This document shows positions 27,345 to 36,506 of a DNA stretch of 64,000 nucleotides, one piece after another (position 1 is the first letter of the stretch; each line of letters begins with the position of its first letter). A model generated the notes under the pieces. The model was not told where the DNA came from. It made no database searches and saw only the letters and a program-made list of their open reading frames with translations. A program made the translations under genes and the position numbers. Source of the DNA: Aquirufa rosea (GTDB lineage: Bacteria; Bacteroidota; Bacteroidia; Cytophagales; Spirosomataceae); assembly GCF_004118285.1 (NCBI RefSeq), contig NZ_SDHY01000001.1, forward strand, positions 186,001 to 250,000. Direction: 5' to 3'.

Positions 27345-27653
27345 ATGGAACGTAAAGAATTTATAAAAAAAGAGATCGAACAGGACCCACAGAATCCTTT
27401 CAATCATTATTTGTTGGCGCTAGAATATAAAAAGGAGGGGATCATGGTGGATGCCATTCAGCTGTTTGAAAAATTAATAGTCGAATTTCCAAACTATATT
27501 CCGACATATTACAGCTTTGCCGACTACCTCATAGAAAATGAATTAGACGATAAAGCTGAAATTGTCCTTCTTAAAGGTATTGAGATGAGTGAATTAGCGG
27601 GAAATACTAAAGCTTTAAAAGAGTTAAAGCAGTTATTGGCATTAAATTTCTAA
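27345..27653 (+). CDS. Small TPR-repeat protein
   Basis: A 102-residue, all-helical soluble protein with three TPR-like units ('[25 protein letters not shown]', then '[23 protein letters not shown]'). It has no signal peptide or catalytic motif, so it is probably a protein-binding adaptor. It is divergent from etfB (54 bases between starts) and overlaps the 3' end of parE by 4 bases. Confidence 0.72.
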   Translation: MERKEFIKKEIEQDPQNPFNHYLLALEYKKEGIMVDAIQLFEKLIVEFPNYIPTYYSFADYLIENELDDKAEIVLLKGIEMSELAGNTKALKELKQLLALNF

Positions 27654-29536
27654 TTAAGTAATACCTCCTCTAGATCTTTCTCAAGTATTAAGTTTTCAAT
27701 AATAAATTTTTGCCTTTCTGGAGTATTTTTACCCATATAATAAGTTAGTAGTTGAGGAATCGTAAATTCCTTTTCTAAAATGACTGGTTCCAACTTGATG
27801 TTCTCTCCAATAAAATTACCAAACTCTTCGGGAGAAATTTCTCCTAAACCTTTGAAGCGAGTAATTTCTGGTTTAGGTCCTAATTTTTCAATCGCATTTC
27901 TTCTTTCTTCATCCGAATAGCAATAAATCGTTTCTTTTTTATTTCTAACACGGAATAGGGGAGTTTCTAAGATATACAAATGTCCATTTCTAACTAAATC
28001 AGGGAAAAATTGAAGGAAAAATGTCAATATCAATAAACGTATATGCATCCCATCCACGTCGGCATCGGTAGCTATCACAATCTTATTGTATCTCAAATTA
28101 TCTAAACTATCTTCAATATCAAGGGCATGTTGAAGCAGATTGAATTCTTCATTTTCATATACAATTTTCTTAGTTAAGCCAAAGCAATTCAAAGGCTTAC
28201 CACGTAAACTGAAAACTGCCTGAGTTTGAACGTCCCTAGATTTCGTGATGGAGCCACTGGCAGAATCTCCCTCAGTAATAAATAAAATGGTATCATGTTT
28301 GGCATCTGATTTTTCATCGGATAAATGGATCCGGCAATCCCTCAGTTTTTTATTGTGTAAATTGGCTTTCTTAGCACGTTCATTCGCTAATTTTTTAATT
28401 CCAGCAATATCCTTTCTTTCTCTTTCAGACTGCAAAATCCTCTTTAAGAGAGCATCCGCTGTAGCAGGATTTTTATGTAAAAAATTATCCAGTTCGGTCT
28501 TAACAAAATCTCCAATAAATGACCTAATGGAGGTGGAATTAGAATCTGGTGAAATGGTAGTGGAACCTAATTTGGTTTTGGTTTGTGATTCGAAAACTGG
28601 TTCTTGAACACGAATAGCAATGGCGCCAACGATACTTGCACGAACATCAGAAGGATCAAAATCCTTCTTATAAAACTCACGAACAGTTCGAACAATTGCT
28701 TCCCTAAATGCAGCTAAGTGAGTTCCTCCTTGGGTCGTATTTTGACCATTCACAAATGAATAATATTCCTCGCCATATTGATTATTGTGTGTTAAGGCTA
28801 TCTCTATATCATTCCCTTTTAAATGGATAATAGGGTACCTATTTTCTTCTGAATTGGTCTTCTTAGATAATAAATCCAATAAGCCATTTTGCGAAAAATA
28901 CTTTTCTCCATTAAAGTTTATGGTTAAACCCGCATTTAAATAGGCGTAATTCCAAAACAAAGAATCTAAGTACTGAGGAATGAAATGGTAATTTTTAAAT
29001 ATAGTATTATCGGGTTCAAACCATACATGTGTACCACTTTTGGCATTAGAGGTTTCAAATCCATTCGATTCGGCTATCAATTCACCTTTGCAAAACTCAG
29101 CCCATTTGGTTTGTCCATCACGATACGATTGTACCTTAAAATACTGCGAAAGGGCGTTGGTAGCTTTGGTACCTACACCATTTAATCCTACCGACTTCTG
29201 AAATGCGCCAGAATCATATTTACCACCCGTATTAATTTTAGAAACGCAATCGATGACTTTTCCTAATGGGATACCTCGGCCAAAGTCCCTCACTTCAACT
29301 TTATGATCCGAAATCTTTACCTCAATCACCTTACCATTTCCCATCATATGCTCATCAATGGAGTTATCCATGATTTCCTTTACAAGCACATAAATTCCGT
29401 CATCAACAGAAGAACCGTCACCTAATTTCCCAATATACATTCCAGGTCTTAAGCGTATGTGTTCTTTCCAATCTAAGGATCTAATACTGTCATCGTTATA
29501 AATCGGAGCATTATTGTTAATTTCTTCCACGGGCAA
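27650..29536 (-). CDS. parE: DNA topoisomerase IV subunit B
   Basis: A 628-residue GHKL ATPase subunit of a type IIA topoisomerase. Motifs: '[13 protein letters not shown]' (ATP-binding Asn), 'GRGIPLG', '[14 protein letters not shown]', and the TOPRIM motifs '[11 protein letters not shown]' and '[13 protein letters not shown]'. It pairs with the ParC encoded at 49638. The start is TTG at 29536 (or GTG at 29530), because the frame is closed by TAA a few codons upstream. The 3' end overlaps the TPR gene. The length matches Bacteroidota ParE and is shorter than GyrB with an insert. Confidence 0.9.
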   Translation of the reverse strand: MPVEEINNNAPIYNDDSIRSLDWKEHIRLRPGMYIGKLGDGSSVDDGIYVLVKEIMDNSIDEHMMGNGKVIEVKISDHKVEVRDFGRGIPLGKVIDCVSKINTGGKYDSGAFQKSVGLNGVGTKATNALSQYFKVQSYRDGQTKWAEFCKGELIAESNGFETSNAKSGTHVWFEPDNTIFKNYHFIPQYLDSLFWNYAYLNAGLTINFNGEKYFSQNGLLDLLSKKTNSEENRYPIIHLKGNDIEIALTHNNQYGEEYYSFVNGQNTTQGGTHLAAFREAIVRTVREFYKKDFDPSDVRASIVGAIAIRVQEPVFESQTKTKLGSTTISPDSNSTSIRSFIGDFVKTELDNFLHKNPATADALLKRILQSERERKDIAGIKKLANERAKKANLHNKKLRDCRIHLSDEKSDAKHDTILFITEGDSASGSITKSRDVQTQAVFSLRGKPLNCFGLTKKIVYENEEFNLLQHALDIEDSLDNLRYNKIVIATDADVDGMHIRLLILTFFLQFFPDLVRNGHLYILETPLFRVRNKKETIYCYSDEERRNAIEKLGPKPEITRFKGLGEISPEEFGNFIGENIKLEPVILEKEFTIPQLLTYYMGKNTPERQKFIIENLILEKDLEEVLLN

Positions 29537-29649
29537 TTGTAGTAATATTTATTAAATCGAAAATAAGCTAAGCTTGCTATTAGCTTTAAAGTTAGCATTA
29601 AATCATGTTTTTTCTTTAATTTGCAGTCAAATTAGAAATAAAAGACTTT

Positions 29650-32328
29650 ATGAACAAAAAGTTTTCTTTTGTCTTAATGACTGTATTGTTGTTAAGTACA
29701 AAAATTTTGGGCCAGACAATCCCACTCGGAGTACAGGGCCAACTTTTGGACAGAATGAATAATACTAATCAATCTAATAGTCTAAATAGAAATCAGCCTC
29801 AAAATCAAATTAATGTGGGTCGTAGAACAATCACTTCTACGCCAAAACAAAAGCAAAATTACGATAGTCTAATCGATTTACGCAAAAAAGGTTTGGGTGA
29901 TATTGCTGAAGTGGATACTGCTATACTTAATTTAAGGAAACGTATTTTCGGCTATACTATTTTCAACAATAAAACAGGAACTTTTGAACCAAACTTAAAA
30001 ATAGCTACGCCTAAATCATATGTTTTAGGGCCAGATGATGAATTAATTGTAGATATTAATGGTTATTCTGAAGATCATTACAATTTGACAGTAAGTCCAG
30101 ATGGTTACGTAAAAATAAATCGTGTAGGAAATGTATATGTAGCTGGATTAACAATAGAGGAAGCCAGAGCTCGTATTATTTCAAGATTGTCACAAATATT
30201 TGTGGGTTTGAAAAAAGAGGGTAGTGGGCCAAGCAGCACAAATTTATATGCTTCTATTTCTCTCGGAAACATTCGTACGGTAAATGTGACTGTTCAGGGA
30301 GAGGTGATATTCCCAGGAACTTATTCAGTACCATCTTTAGCAAGAGTAATGAACGTTTTGTATTTGGCAGGCGGACCAAATGAAAATGGTACTTTCCGTG
30401 AAATTCAATTAATACGTAATAAAAAGGTTATTGCAACCATAGACTTATATGATTTTTTAACCGCTGGAATACAGAAGAATGATGTCAACATTCATGATCA
30501 AGATATCATCAAAGTAGGGGTTTACAAGAATAGAATAGAGGTAAAGGGTAAAGTGAAAAGACCTGCTTTATTTGAGGTATTAGGCCATGAAAATTTAACC
30601 AAAGTCATTCATGATTTTGCTGGAGGATTTACTGAAGATGCCTTCAAAGAGTTGGTTAAAATCACTCGCTATACCAACAGAGAGCGTAAGTTAATTGATT
30701 TAAATACAGCCTTGTTCGATTCATTTACTCCACAAATGGGTGATGTTATTCAGGTCGAATCTGTTAATCAAGAGCGTTTTGAAAATAAGATTTCGATTTT
30801 AGGAGAGGTATTTAGACCGGGGCAATTTGCACTTGAAAGTAGTCCAACCTTATTGAAATTAATAGACCGTGCTGGTGGTTTAAAGGAAAATGCATTTTTA
30901 GATCGTGTTTTAATTCAACGAATAAATCCAGATTTATCCCAAACTAATTTATCTGTTAATTTAAAAGACATTTTAAATCACAAATCAGCAGATATATCTT
31001 TGAGGAGAGAGGATGCTGTTAATATTTTTTCCATATTAGATTTACGAGAGGGTTATACCGTCACCATCCATGGTGAAATTAATCTAAAAAAGGACTCTAA
31101 GAAGGATAAAGATTTAGAAGCGGGTGTAGGTTCTACTACTGGTAAATTAGAAGTGGGTTCATCTAGACTAAACAATGCTCAAGATTTAAATACTTTAAAT
31201 GCTAGTAATAATCTGGGCAACAACAATAATCCGAATAATCTCGGCAACAGTAACAACATATTAAATAACCAAGAAGAGGATAATATTCAAATTGAAAGCG
31301 AAATTTCAGAAGATTTGAAGTCCAATGAAACATCCAATCAACTAATTAACAGACAATTAAAATTAACCCTACCATTTGTTGAGAAAATGACGGTAGAGGA
31401 TTTAATTCTACAAGCTGGTGGGTTAAGAGAATCAGCTGCAACAGGTGTAGTGGAAATTGTTAGAAGAAAGAAAAATTTAGCAGATAATACTCAGATAAAT
31501 TCCCAAATTGCTGAAATCATTCGATTCTCCATTAGTAAAAAATTACAATTGGATGAAACTGCCTCAACTTTCGAATTAGAACCATATGACGAAGTATTTA
31601 TTCGTTCATCACCTAACTATGAATTACAGCAGTTTATCACTATTAAAGGGCAGGTAATTTATCCAGGTGTTTATGGTTTAGAGAAAAAAGATGAGCGTTT
31701 GAGCGAAGTCATCCATCGTGCAGGAGGATTAAACAAGCAGGCCTATCCACGTGGTGCTAGACTTATTCGTAAAATTCAATTAACTGAATTTGAAAAGAAT
31801 AGAAAGATTGAACAACTGAACGAAATTCAAGATAACTTCAATGGTATTTCTTCTCAAAGAGACCAAACAATTGTTACGAAAACCAAAGAAACTATAGGTA
31901 TTGACTTGGTGAAAGCGCTAAACAACCCAGGTGGTGAAGATGATCTATATGTACTAGAAGGTGATATCATTGACATCCCTAAAGAACCACAAACTGTAAA
32001 AGTATCTGGTGAGGTTTTATACCCCAACAGTGTAAAATATATAGACGGAAAGTCTTTCTATGATTTTATTTCAGAAGCAGGAGGATTTACTTCCAGTTCT
32101 GCTAGAAAGAGAGCTTATGTTTTGTACTCTAATGGATCTGTGAAGAGAACAAAATCCTTTTTATTTATGCGTTTCCACCCTAAAATAGAACAAGGTGCGG
32201 AAATTATTGTTCCAAAGAAATCTAAAGTGGCTACTGGTCAACAAATTGTGTCTATTGTTTCCATTTTTACAGGAACCCTTACAAGTTTAATCGGTATTAT
32301 TACCTTGATAAAAGCTACTTCAAACTAA
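29650..32328 (+). CDS. Outer-membrane polysaccharide export protein (OPX) with six SLBB domains
   Basis: An 892-residue protein. It has a signal peptide (about 1-22, cleavage after 'ILG'-Q), a polysaccharide-export domain ('YVLGPDDELIVDINGY', near 120-190) and a series of SLBB domains marked by 'GEV..PG' and 'AGG' motifs near residues 215, 300, 380, 470, 665 and 790. A hydrophobic C-terminal segment (about 868-888) closes it. The fourth SLBB is split by about 90 residues of polar, Asn-rich sequence. It would form the outer-membrane channel for a polysaccharide, with the chain-length protein and ABC exporter encoded next. TTAATTTG at 29616-29623 is a possible weak promoter. Confidence 0.88.
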   Translation: MNKKFSFVLMTVLLLSTKILGQTIPLGVQGQLLDRMNNTNQSNSLNRNQPQNQINVGRRTITSTPKQKQNYDSLIDLRKKGLGDIAEVDTAILNLRKRIFGYTIFNNKTGTFEPNLKIATPKSYVLGPDDELIVDINGYSEDHYNLTVSPDGYVKINRVGNVYVAGLTIEEARARIISRLSQIFVGLKKEGSGPSSTNLYASISLGNIRTVNVTVQGEVIFPGTYSVPSLARVMNVLYLAGGPNENGTFREIQLIRNKKVIATIDLYDFLTAGIQKNDVNIHDQDIIKVGVYKNRIEVKGKVKRPALFEVLGHENLTKVIHDFAGGFTEDAFKELVKITRYTNRERKLIDLNTALFDSFTPQMGDVIQVESVNQERFENKISILGEVFRPGQFALESSPTLLKLIDRAGGLKENAFLDRVLIQRINPDLSQTNLSVNLKDILNHKSADISLRREDAVNIFSILDLREGYTVTIHGEINLKKDSKKDKDLEAGVGSTTGKLEVGSSRLNNAQDLNTLNASNNLGNNNNPNNLGNSNNILNNQEEDNIQIESEISEDLKSNETSNQLINRQLKLTLPFVEKMTVEDLILQAGGLRESAATGVVEIVRRKKNLADNTQINSQIAEIIRFSISKKLQLDETASTFELEPYDEVFIRSSPNYELQQFITIKGQVIYPGVYGLEKKDERLSEVIHRAGGLNKQAYPRGARLIRKIQLTEFEKNRKIEQLNEIQDNFNGISSQRDQTIVTKTKETIGIDLVKALNNPGGEDDLYVLEGDIIDIPKEPQTVKVSGEVLYPNSVKYIDGKSFYDFISEAGGFTSSSARKRAYVLYSNGSVKRTKSFLFMRFHPKIEQGAEIIVPKKSKVATGQQIVSIVSIFTGTLTSLIGIITLIKATSN

Positions 32329-32332
32329 TCAC

Positions 32333-33391
32333 ATGGCAGAGTTAAGATCTGATCAATTTTCTTTTAAACGCTTATTACTTAAGTGCTTTTTATTGATTCC
32401 CTTCATTAAAATGCACCGTAAAAAACTTCTAATTGGAGCCTTGATAGGTTTTGTTGCAGGAATTAGTGTAGAAATTTTCCGTAGTCAAAACAAAATATAC
32501 AAAGCTCAGATTGTCTTTGTCATGGATTCAGAAGGTTCAGCTGGTGGTGGGTTGGCTGATATTGCCAGTAGTCTCGGATTAGGAAGTTTCGCTGCCAACA
32601 ATTCCTTGTTTAGCGGGGAAAACTTCAAAGAATTATTAAAGACCAAGGCTTTATTTAGAAAAGCTATGCTTACCCGAGTAAAATTCGGGAACAAAGAAGA
32701 TCTATTTGCCAATTTCTTTTTGCAAAAGGCTGATTTACGAACGCATGAATGGAGTGATCTGCCAGATGACTTCTTTACCTATCGATTTAAAATTACTGAC
32801 CCTAGTCAAGCAAATGAGCAAGATAGAAATATCATGAATGCCATTTATGAATATTTAAAGGGAAATACAGTTATCAGCAACGAGAATCCGAAGTCTACCT
32901 TTTTAACCATGACCGTAGAGACGCGCAATGATACCTTATCATATACTTGGTCTAAATTGTATCTAAAAACGGTCACGGATTTTTACATTCAAACAAAGAC
33001 GAAAAAATCCAAGGAATTGTTAGTAATCATGGACAAAAGGGTAGATTCCTTACGTTCAGCATTGTATTATACACAAGGCAAATTGGCTAATTACAATGAT
33101 CAGAATCAACAGATTATTTTTCAAAGAGCAAGGATAACTGCGGAAAGATTACAGATGAATACTTCTCAATTACAAAGTATGTATTTTGAAGCTGTTCGTA
33201 ATTTTGACAATCTAAAATTCTCCTTAATCAAGGAATCACCTTTATTTACAATTATTTCTGATTCAGAATTACCCACTAAAATTGAAGTCTATTTTTGGGG
33301 CCCAATTACTTTGGTGGCTATGGTTATAGGCATGTTAATCACTTCATTGCTGATTTACATCAGAAGTGTATACAAAGAATTAATGGCCTAA
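32333..33391 (+). CDS. Polysaccharide co-polymerase / chain-length protein (Wzz/KpsE-like)
   Basis: A 352-residue inner-membrane protein with one membrane helix near residues 30-48, a large periplasmic region with coiled-coil-forming helices (about 235-290) and a second helix near the C-terminus (about 322-345). 'YKAQIVFVMDSE' near residue 54 is typical of the Wzz domain, and there is no cytoplasmic tyrosine kinase. Next to an ABC exporter such proteins are of KpsE type and link the inner-membrane transporter with the OPX protein. It follows that gene by four bases. Confidence 0.85.
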   Translation: MAELRSDQFSFKRLLLKCFLLIPFIKMHRKKLLIGALIGFVAGISVEIFRSQNKIYKAQIVFVMDSEGSAGGGLADIASSLGLGSFAANNSLFSGENFKELLKTKALFRKAMLTRVKFGNKEDLFANFFLQKADLRTHEWSDLPDDFFTYRFKITDPSQANEQDRNIMNAIYEYLKGNTVISNENPKSTFLTMTVETRNDTLSYTWSKLYLKTVTDFYIQTKTKKSKELLVIMDKRVDSLRSALYYTQGKLANYNDQNQQIIFQRARITAERLQMNTSQLQSMYFEAVRNFDNLKFSLIKESPLFTIISDSELPTKIEVYFWGPITLVAMVIGMLITSLLIYIRSVYKELMA

Positions 33392-33396
33392 TTTAT

Positions 33397-34200
33397 ATGA
33401 ATCTTGTACATAGAAAAATTAAGGAAATTGGTAGCGATTGGGAATTATTATTAATACTTGCCAAAAGAGATATTTCCGTTCGATACAAGCAAACTATACT
33501 TGGTTTAAGTTGGGCGGTAGTTAAACCAGTAGCAACCATGTTGGTATTTCTTTTTGCCTACAAACAAGTTGCCAAAGTTCAGGATATTTCAGGGTATCCC
33601 ATACAACTAGTCATTTTTTCAGGAATCCTTTTCTGGAACTACTTTGCTAATTCATTGCAAGCCATCAGTAATTCTATATTAGTGAATAGTAATTTAATAT
33701 CAAAGGTCTATTTCCCGAGGTTAATTATTTGTTTTTCTTCTATTGCTGTTTCTTTGGTCGACTTTTTGGTTGGATTTATTGTCTATATTATTCTTGCTTT
33801 AAGTTTACATCAAAGCCTATCCACATACATCATTTTATTGCCTTTGGCATTGTTAATCACAACATTAATCGCCCTAGGATTTGGACTGATATTTGCATCA
33901 TTTTCGGTAAAGTATCGAGACGTTCAGCAAATTGTTCCACTCATTGTTCAGTATGGATTTTTTGCTACACCTATTGTTTATACCACTAAACAATTATCTG
34001 AAAAAAGCTGGTTTACTTTATATAATGTTTTGAATCCTTTAGCAGGAATCGTAGAAATGTTTCGTACTTGTTTGATTGACAATTATGATTTGTTAACAAG
34101 TCAAAATATAATGATTAGTATTGCTGCTAGTATCTTGGTTTTTATACTAGGAATTATTGTATTTGATAAAAGAGAGGATTCCTTCGTGGATTATTTATAA
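33397..34200 (+). CDS. ABC-2 type polysaccharide exporter permease (Wzm/KpsM-like)
   Basis: About 267 residues with six hydrophobic segments and the family N-terminal amphipathic 'LLLILAKRDISVRYKQTILG' segment followed by 'LSWAVVKPVATMLVFLFAY'. With the next gene it forms the transporter that moves a lipid-linked polysaccharide across the inner membrane. A longer frame opens at 33295, but ATG at 33397 gives the standard N-terminus and starts just after the chain-length gene stop. Confidence 0.9.
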   Translation: MNLVHRKIKEIGSDWELLLILAKRDISVRYKQTILGLSWAVVKPVATMLVFLFAYKQVAKVQDISGYPIQLVIFSGILFWNYFANSLQAISNSILVNSNLISKVYFPRLIICFSSIAVSLVDFLVGFIVYIILALSLHQSLSTYIILLPLALLITTLIALGFGLIFASFSVKYRDVQQIVPLIVQYGFFATPIVYTTKQLSEKSWFTLYNVLNPLAGIVEMFRTCLIDNYDLLTSQNIMISIAASILVFILGIIVFDKREDSFVDYL

Positions 34201-34205
34201 TTTTT

Positions 34206-35426
34206 ATGCACATCATTGAAGTAGATTCCATTTCGAAAAAATATGCGCTATCAGCAAATAAAGGAGCTGTTAGTTTAAAAAATGGGATAAAAAGTCTATT
34301 TACCAAGGAAGAAAAGGAGATCTTTTGGGCGGTAAATGATGTATCATTTACTCTCAACAGAGGAGATAAATTAGGGATTGTAGGAAGCAATGGAGCCGGT
34401 AAATCTACTTTACTTAAGATTTTAAGCAAAATTACCCAACCAACGAGTGGGCAAATTCATGTAAAAGGTAAAGTAGCCAGTCTACTAGAGGTTGGTACTG
34501 GATTTCACCCTGAATTAACAGGGAGAGAGAATATATTTCTGAATGGTGCAATTTTGGGGATGTCGAAACAGGAAATCAAATCGCAATTTGATGAGATTGT
34601 TGACTTTGCTGGTGAACAAATTGCTCGATTTTTAGACACACCAGTTAAGCGCTATTCCTCAGGAATGTATGTTCGTTTGGGATTTGCTATTTCTGCCCAT
34701 TTGAATCCAGAAATACTTATTGTAGATGAGGTATTAGCCGTAGGAGATGCTGATTTCCAAAAGAAATCATTAGGAAAGATGAGAGAAGTGGCTTCCAATG
34801 ATAAAACGATTCTTTTTGTAAGTCATAATCTCACTGCTGTTCAAAACTTATGCAATAAAACCTTGCATTTAGAGAAGGGTAGGGTTAATCAATTTGGTGA
34901 AACGGGAGACGTGTTAACCAATTACATGGCGGCTTTACAAACGAATCGACTAGAACAAAGTTATGACTCCTTTGATTCCGCGCCTGGTTCACAGCAAATA
35001 CGTTTGAAAAGAGCTTCCTTAATCCCAGAATTAATAGAAGGACAGAATTACTTAGATATTCGAAATAATATAAAGATCGACTTAGAGTTTTGGAATACCG
35101 AACCCAATCAACAATTAAACGTGAGTTTGCATTTATTTGCTAGCACGGGCGAATGTATTTTTAATGTGGGTACCCCAACAGGAAATTTTGGAGTAGGTCT
35201 AATACAAGCGAGTCTAGAAATACCTGGACATTTTTTAAATGATGGTAGTTACCTTATTTCTTTTATGGTTGTGAAGGATAAGTCCATTGTGTTATTTAAC
35301 TTCGAAGAAGTATTTAACTTTGAAATTGCTGATTTTAGAGAAGATACTACCTGGTATGGTAAATGGCCAGGTTATGTTAGACCTTCTTTTACCTTTCCAA
35401 TTCGTCAACTTTCTGATTCCATTTAA
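34206..35426 (+). CDS. Polysaccharide ABC exporter ATPase with C-terminal glycan-binding domain (Wzt-like)
   Basis: A 406-residue protein. The ATPase domain (1-245) has Walker A 'GIVGSNGAGKST', signature 'YSSGMYVRLGF' and Walker B 'ILIVDEVLAVGD'. The C-terminal 150 residues form a beta-rich domain of the Wzt carbohydrate-binding type ('IRLKRASLIPE', 'IDLEFWNTEP'), which in O-antigen exporters recognises the capped chain end. This suggests export of a polymer completed in the cytoplasm, not one made by Wzy. It lies five bases after the permease. Confidence 0.9.
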   Translation: MHIIEVDSISKKYALSANKGAVSLKNGIKSLFTKEEKEIFWAVNDVSFTLNRGDKLGIVGSNGAGKSTLLKILSKITQPTSGQIHVKGKVASLLEVGTGFHPELTGRENIFLNGAILGMSKQEIKSQFDEIVDFAGEQIARFLDTPVKRYSSGMYVRLGFAISAHLNPEILIVDEVLAVGDADFQKKSLGKMREVASNDKTILFVSHNLTAVQNLCNKTLHLEKGRVNQFGETGDVLTNYMAALQTNRLEQSYDSFDSAPGSQQIRLKRASLIPELIEGQNYLDIRNNIKIDLEFWNTEPNQQLNVSLHLFASTGECIFNVGTPTGNFGVGLIQASLEIPGHFLNDGSYLISFMVVKDKSIVLFNFEEVFNFEIADFREDTTWYGKWPGYVRPSFTFPIRQLSDSI

Positions 35427-35428
35427 TT

Positions 35429-36499
35429 ATGTTACATGTTACCAAATCATTCTTACCTGATTTAAAGGAATATGTTGGTTACCTGGAGCGTATTTGGGAA
35501 AATAATCATTTAACCAATGATGGTCCATTATTGAAAGAATTAGAAAATAAACTAAAAGAATATCTTCAGGTAGAGCATTTGGTGTTCGTAACTAATGGAA
35601 CCATTGCTCTACAATTGAGCTTAAAAGCTCTTCAAATAAAAGGAGATGTCATAACAACTCCGTTTTCTTATTGCGCCACTTCAAATTCTATCCTTTGGGA
35701 GGGTTCGAACCCTATTTTTGCTGATATTAATCCCAGGAGTTTAACCGTTGAATCTTCTGAAATTAAATCAAAGATTACCCCAGATACTAAGGCCATTTTA
35801 ACGACTCACGTATATGGAAATGCGGGAGACTTGGAAGCTCAGGAAGCCCTAGCTGCTGAACATCATATTCCTTTAATATACGATGGTGCTCATGCCTTTG
35901 GAGTACAATATAAAGGTCAATCCATATTTAATTATGGCACATTAAGTACTTGTAGCTTTCATGCCACAAAGATATTTCATACCGTGGAAGGTGGAGCGGT
36001 AATTACAAAAGATGCCCAATTAGCGGCCAAAATTATTGAATTAAGAAGCTTTGGACACAAAAATGATGATTATTTCTCTGCAGGAATAAATGGCAAGAAT
36101 TCTGAATTTCATGCTGCCATGGGTCTTGTTAATTTGAGTCATTTCGAAGAAATCAAACAATATCGTAAATGGGCTTGTGAACTATACGATAGCCTATTAC
36201 AAGTACCAGGAGAGACCATTAGATTCAATGACCAAATAAGACGAAATTATAGCTACTATCCTGTTCTTTTCCCCCATGAATCATATTTATTAAATGCTGT
36301 AGAAAAACTTCAAGCTGTTCAAATCAACCCTAGGAGATACTTTTATCCTTCCTTGAATACCTTACGTTTTGTGGGACCTCAAACTTGTCCAGTTTCTGAA
36401 GATATTGCTAAAAGAGTTTTGTGTTTACCTTTGAGTGCAAGTATTAAAGAAGAAGAAATCCGTTTGATTGCCGAATTAGTGAACCAATCTTTTAAATGA
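35429..36499 (+). CDS. DegT/DnrJ/EryC1/StrS-family sugar aminotransferase
   Basis: A 356-residue PLP enzyme that aminates a keto-sugar nucleotide. Motifs: 'LTNDGPLLKELE', 'FVTNGTIALQLSL', 'TTPFSYCATSN', 'IYDGAHAFG', and 'STCSFHATKIFHTVEGGAVI' with the PLP-binding Lys (quoted block is the conserved site). Its product would be an amino-deoxysugar for the exported polysaccharide. The exact substrate cannot be told. It sits two bases after the ATPase gene. Confidence 0.88.
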   Translation: MLHVTKSFLPDLKEYVGYLERIWENNHLTNDGPLLKELENKLKEYLQVEHLVFVTNGTIALQLSLKALQIKGDVITTPFSYCATSNSILWEGSNPIFADINPRSLTVESSEIKSKITPDTKAILTTHVYGNAGDLEAQEALAAEHHIPLIYDGAHAFGVQYKGQSIFNYGTLSTCSFHATKIFHTVEGGAVITKDAQLAAKIIELRSFGHKNDDYFSAGINGKNSEFHAAMGLVNLSHFEEIKQYRKWACELYDSLLQVPGETIRFNDQIRRNYSYYPVLFPHESYLLNAVEKLQAVQINPRRYFYPSLNTLRFVGPQTCPVSEDIAKRVLCLPLSASIKEEEIRLIAELVNQSFK

Positions 36500-36506
36500 T
36501 TTAACC

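Noticed and set aside
28245-28607. 120-codon plus-strand frame opposite parE
   Set aside because: It lies wholly within a conserved topoisomerase domain on the other strand and shows no domain or promoter.
33295-33396. 34-residue extension of the ABC permease into the chain-length gene
   Set aside because: It overlaps the upstream gene by about 100 bases; ATG at 33397 gives the standard Wzm/KpsM start.
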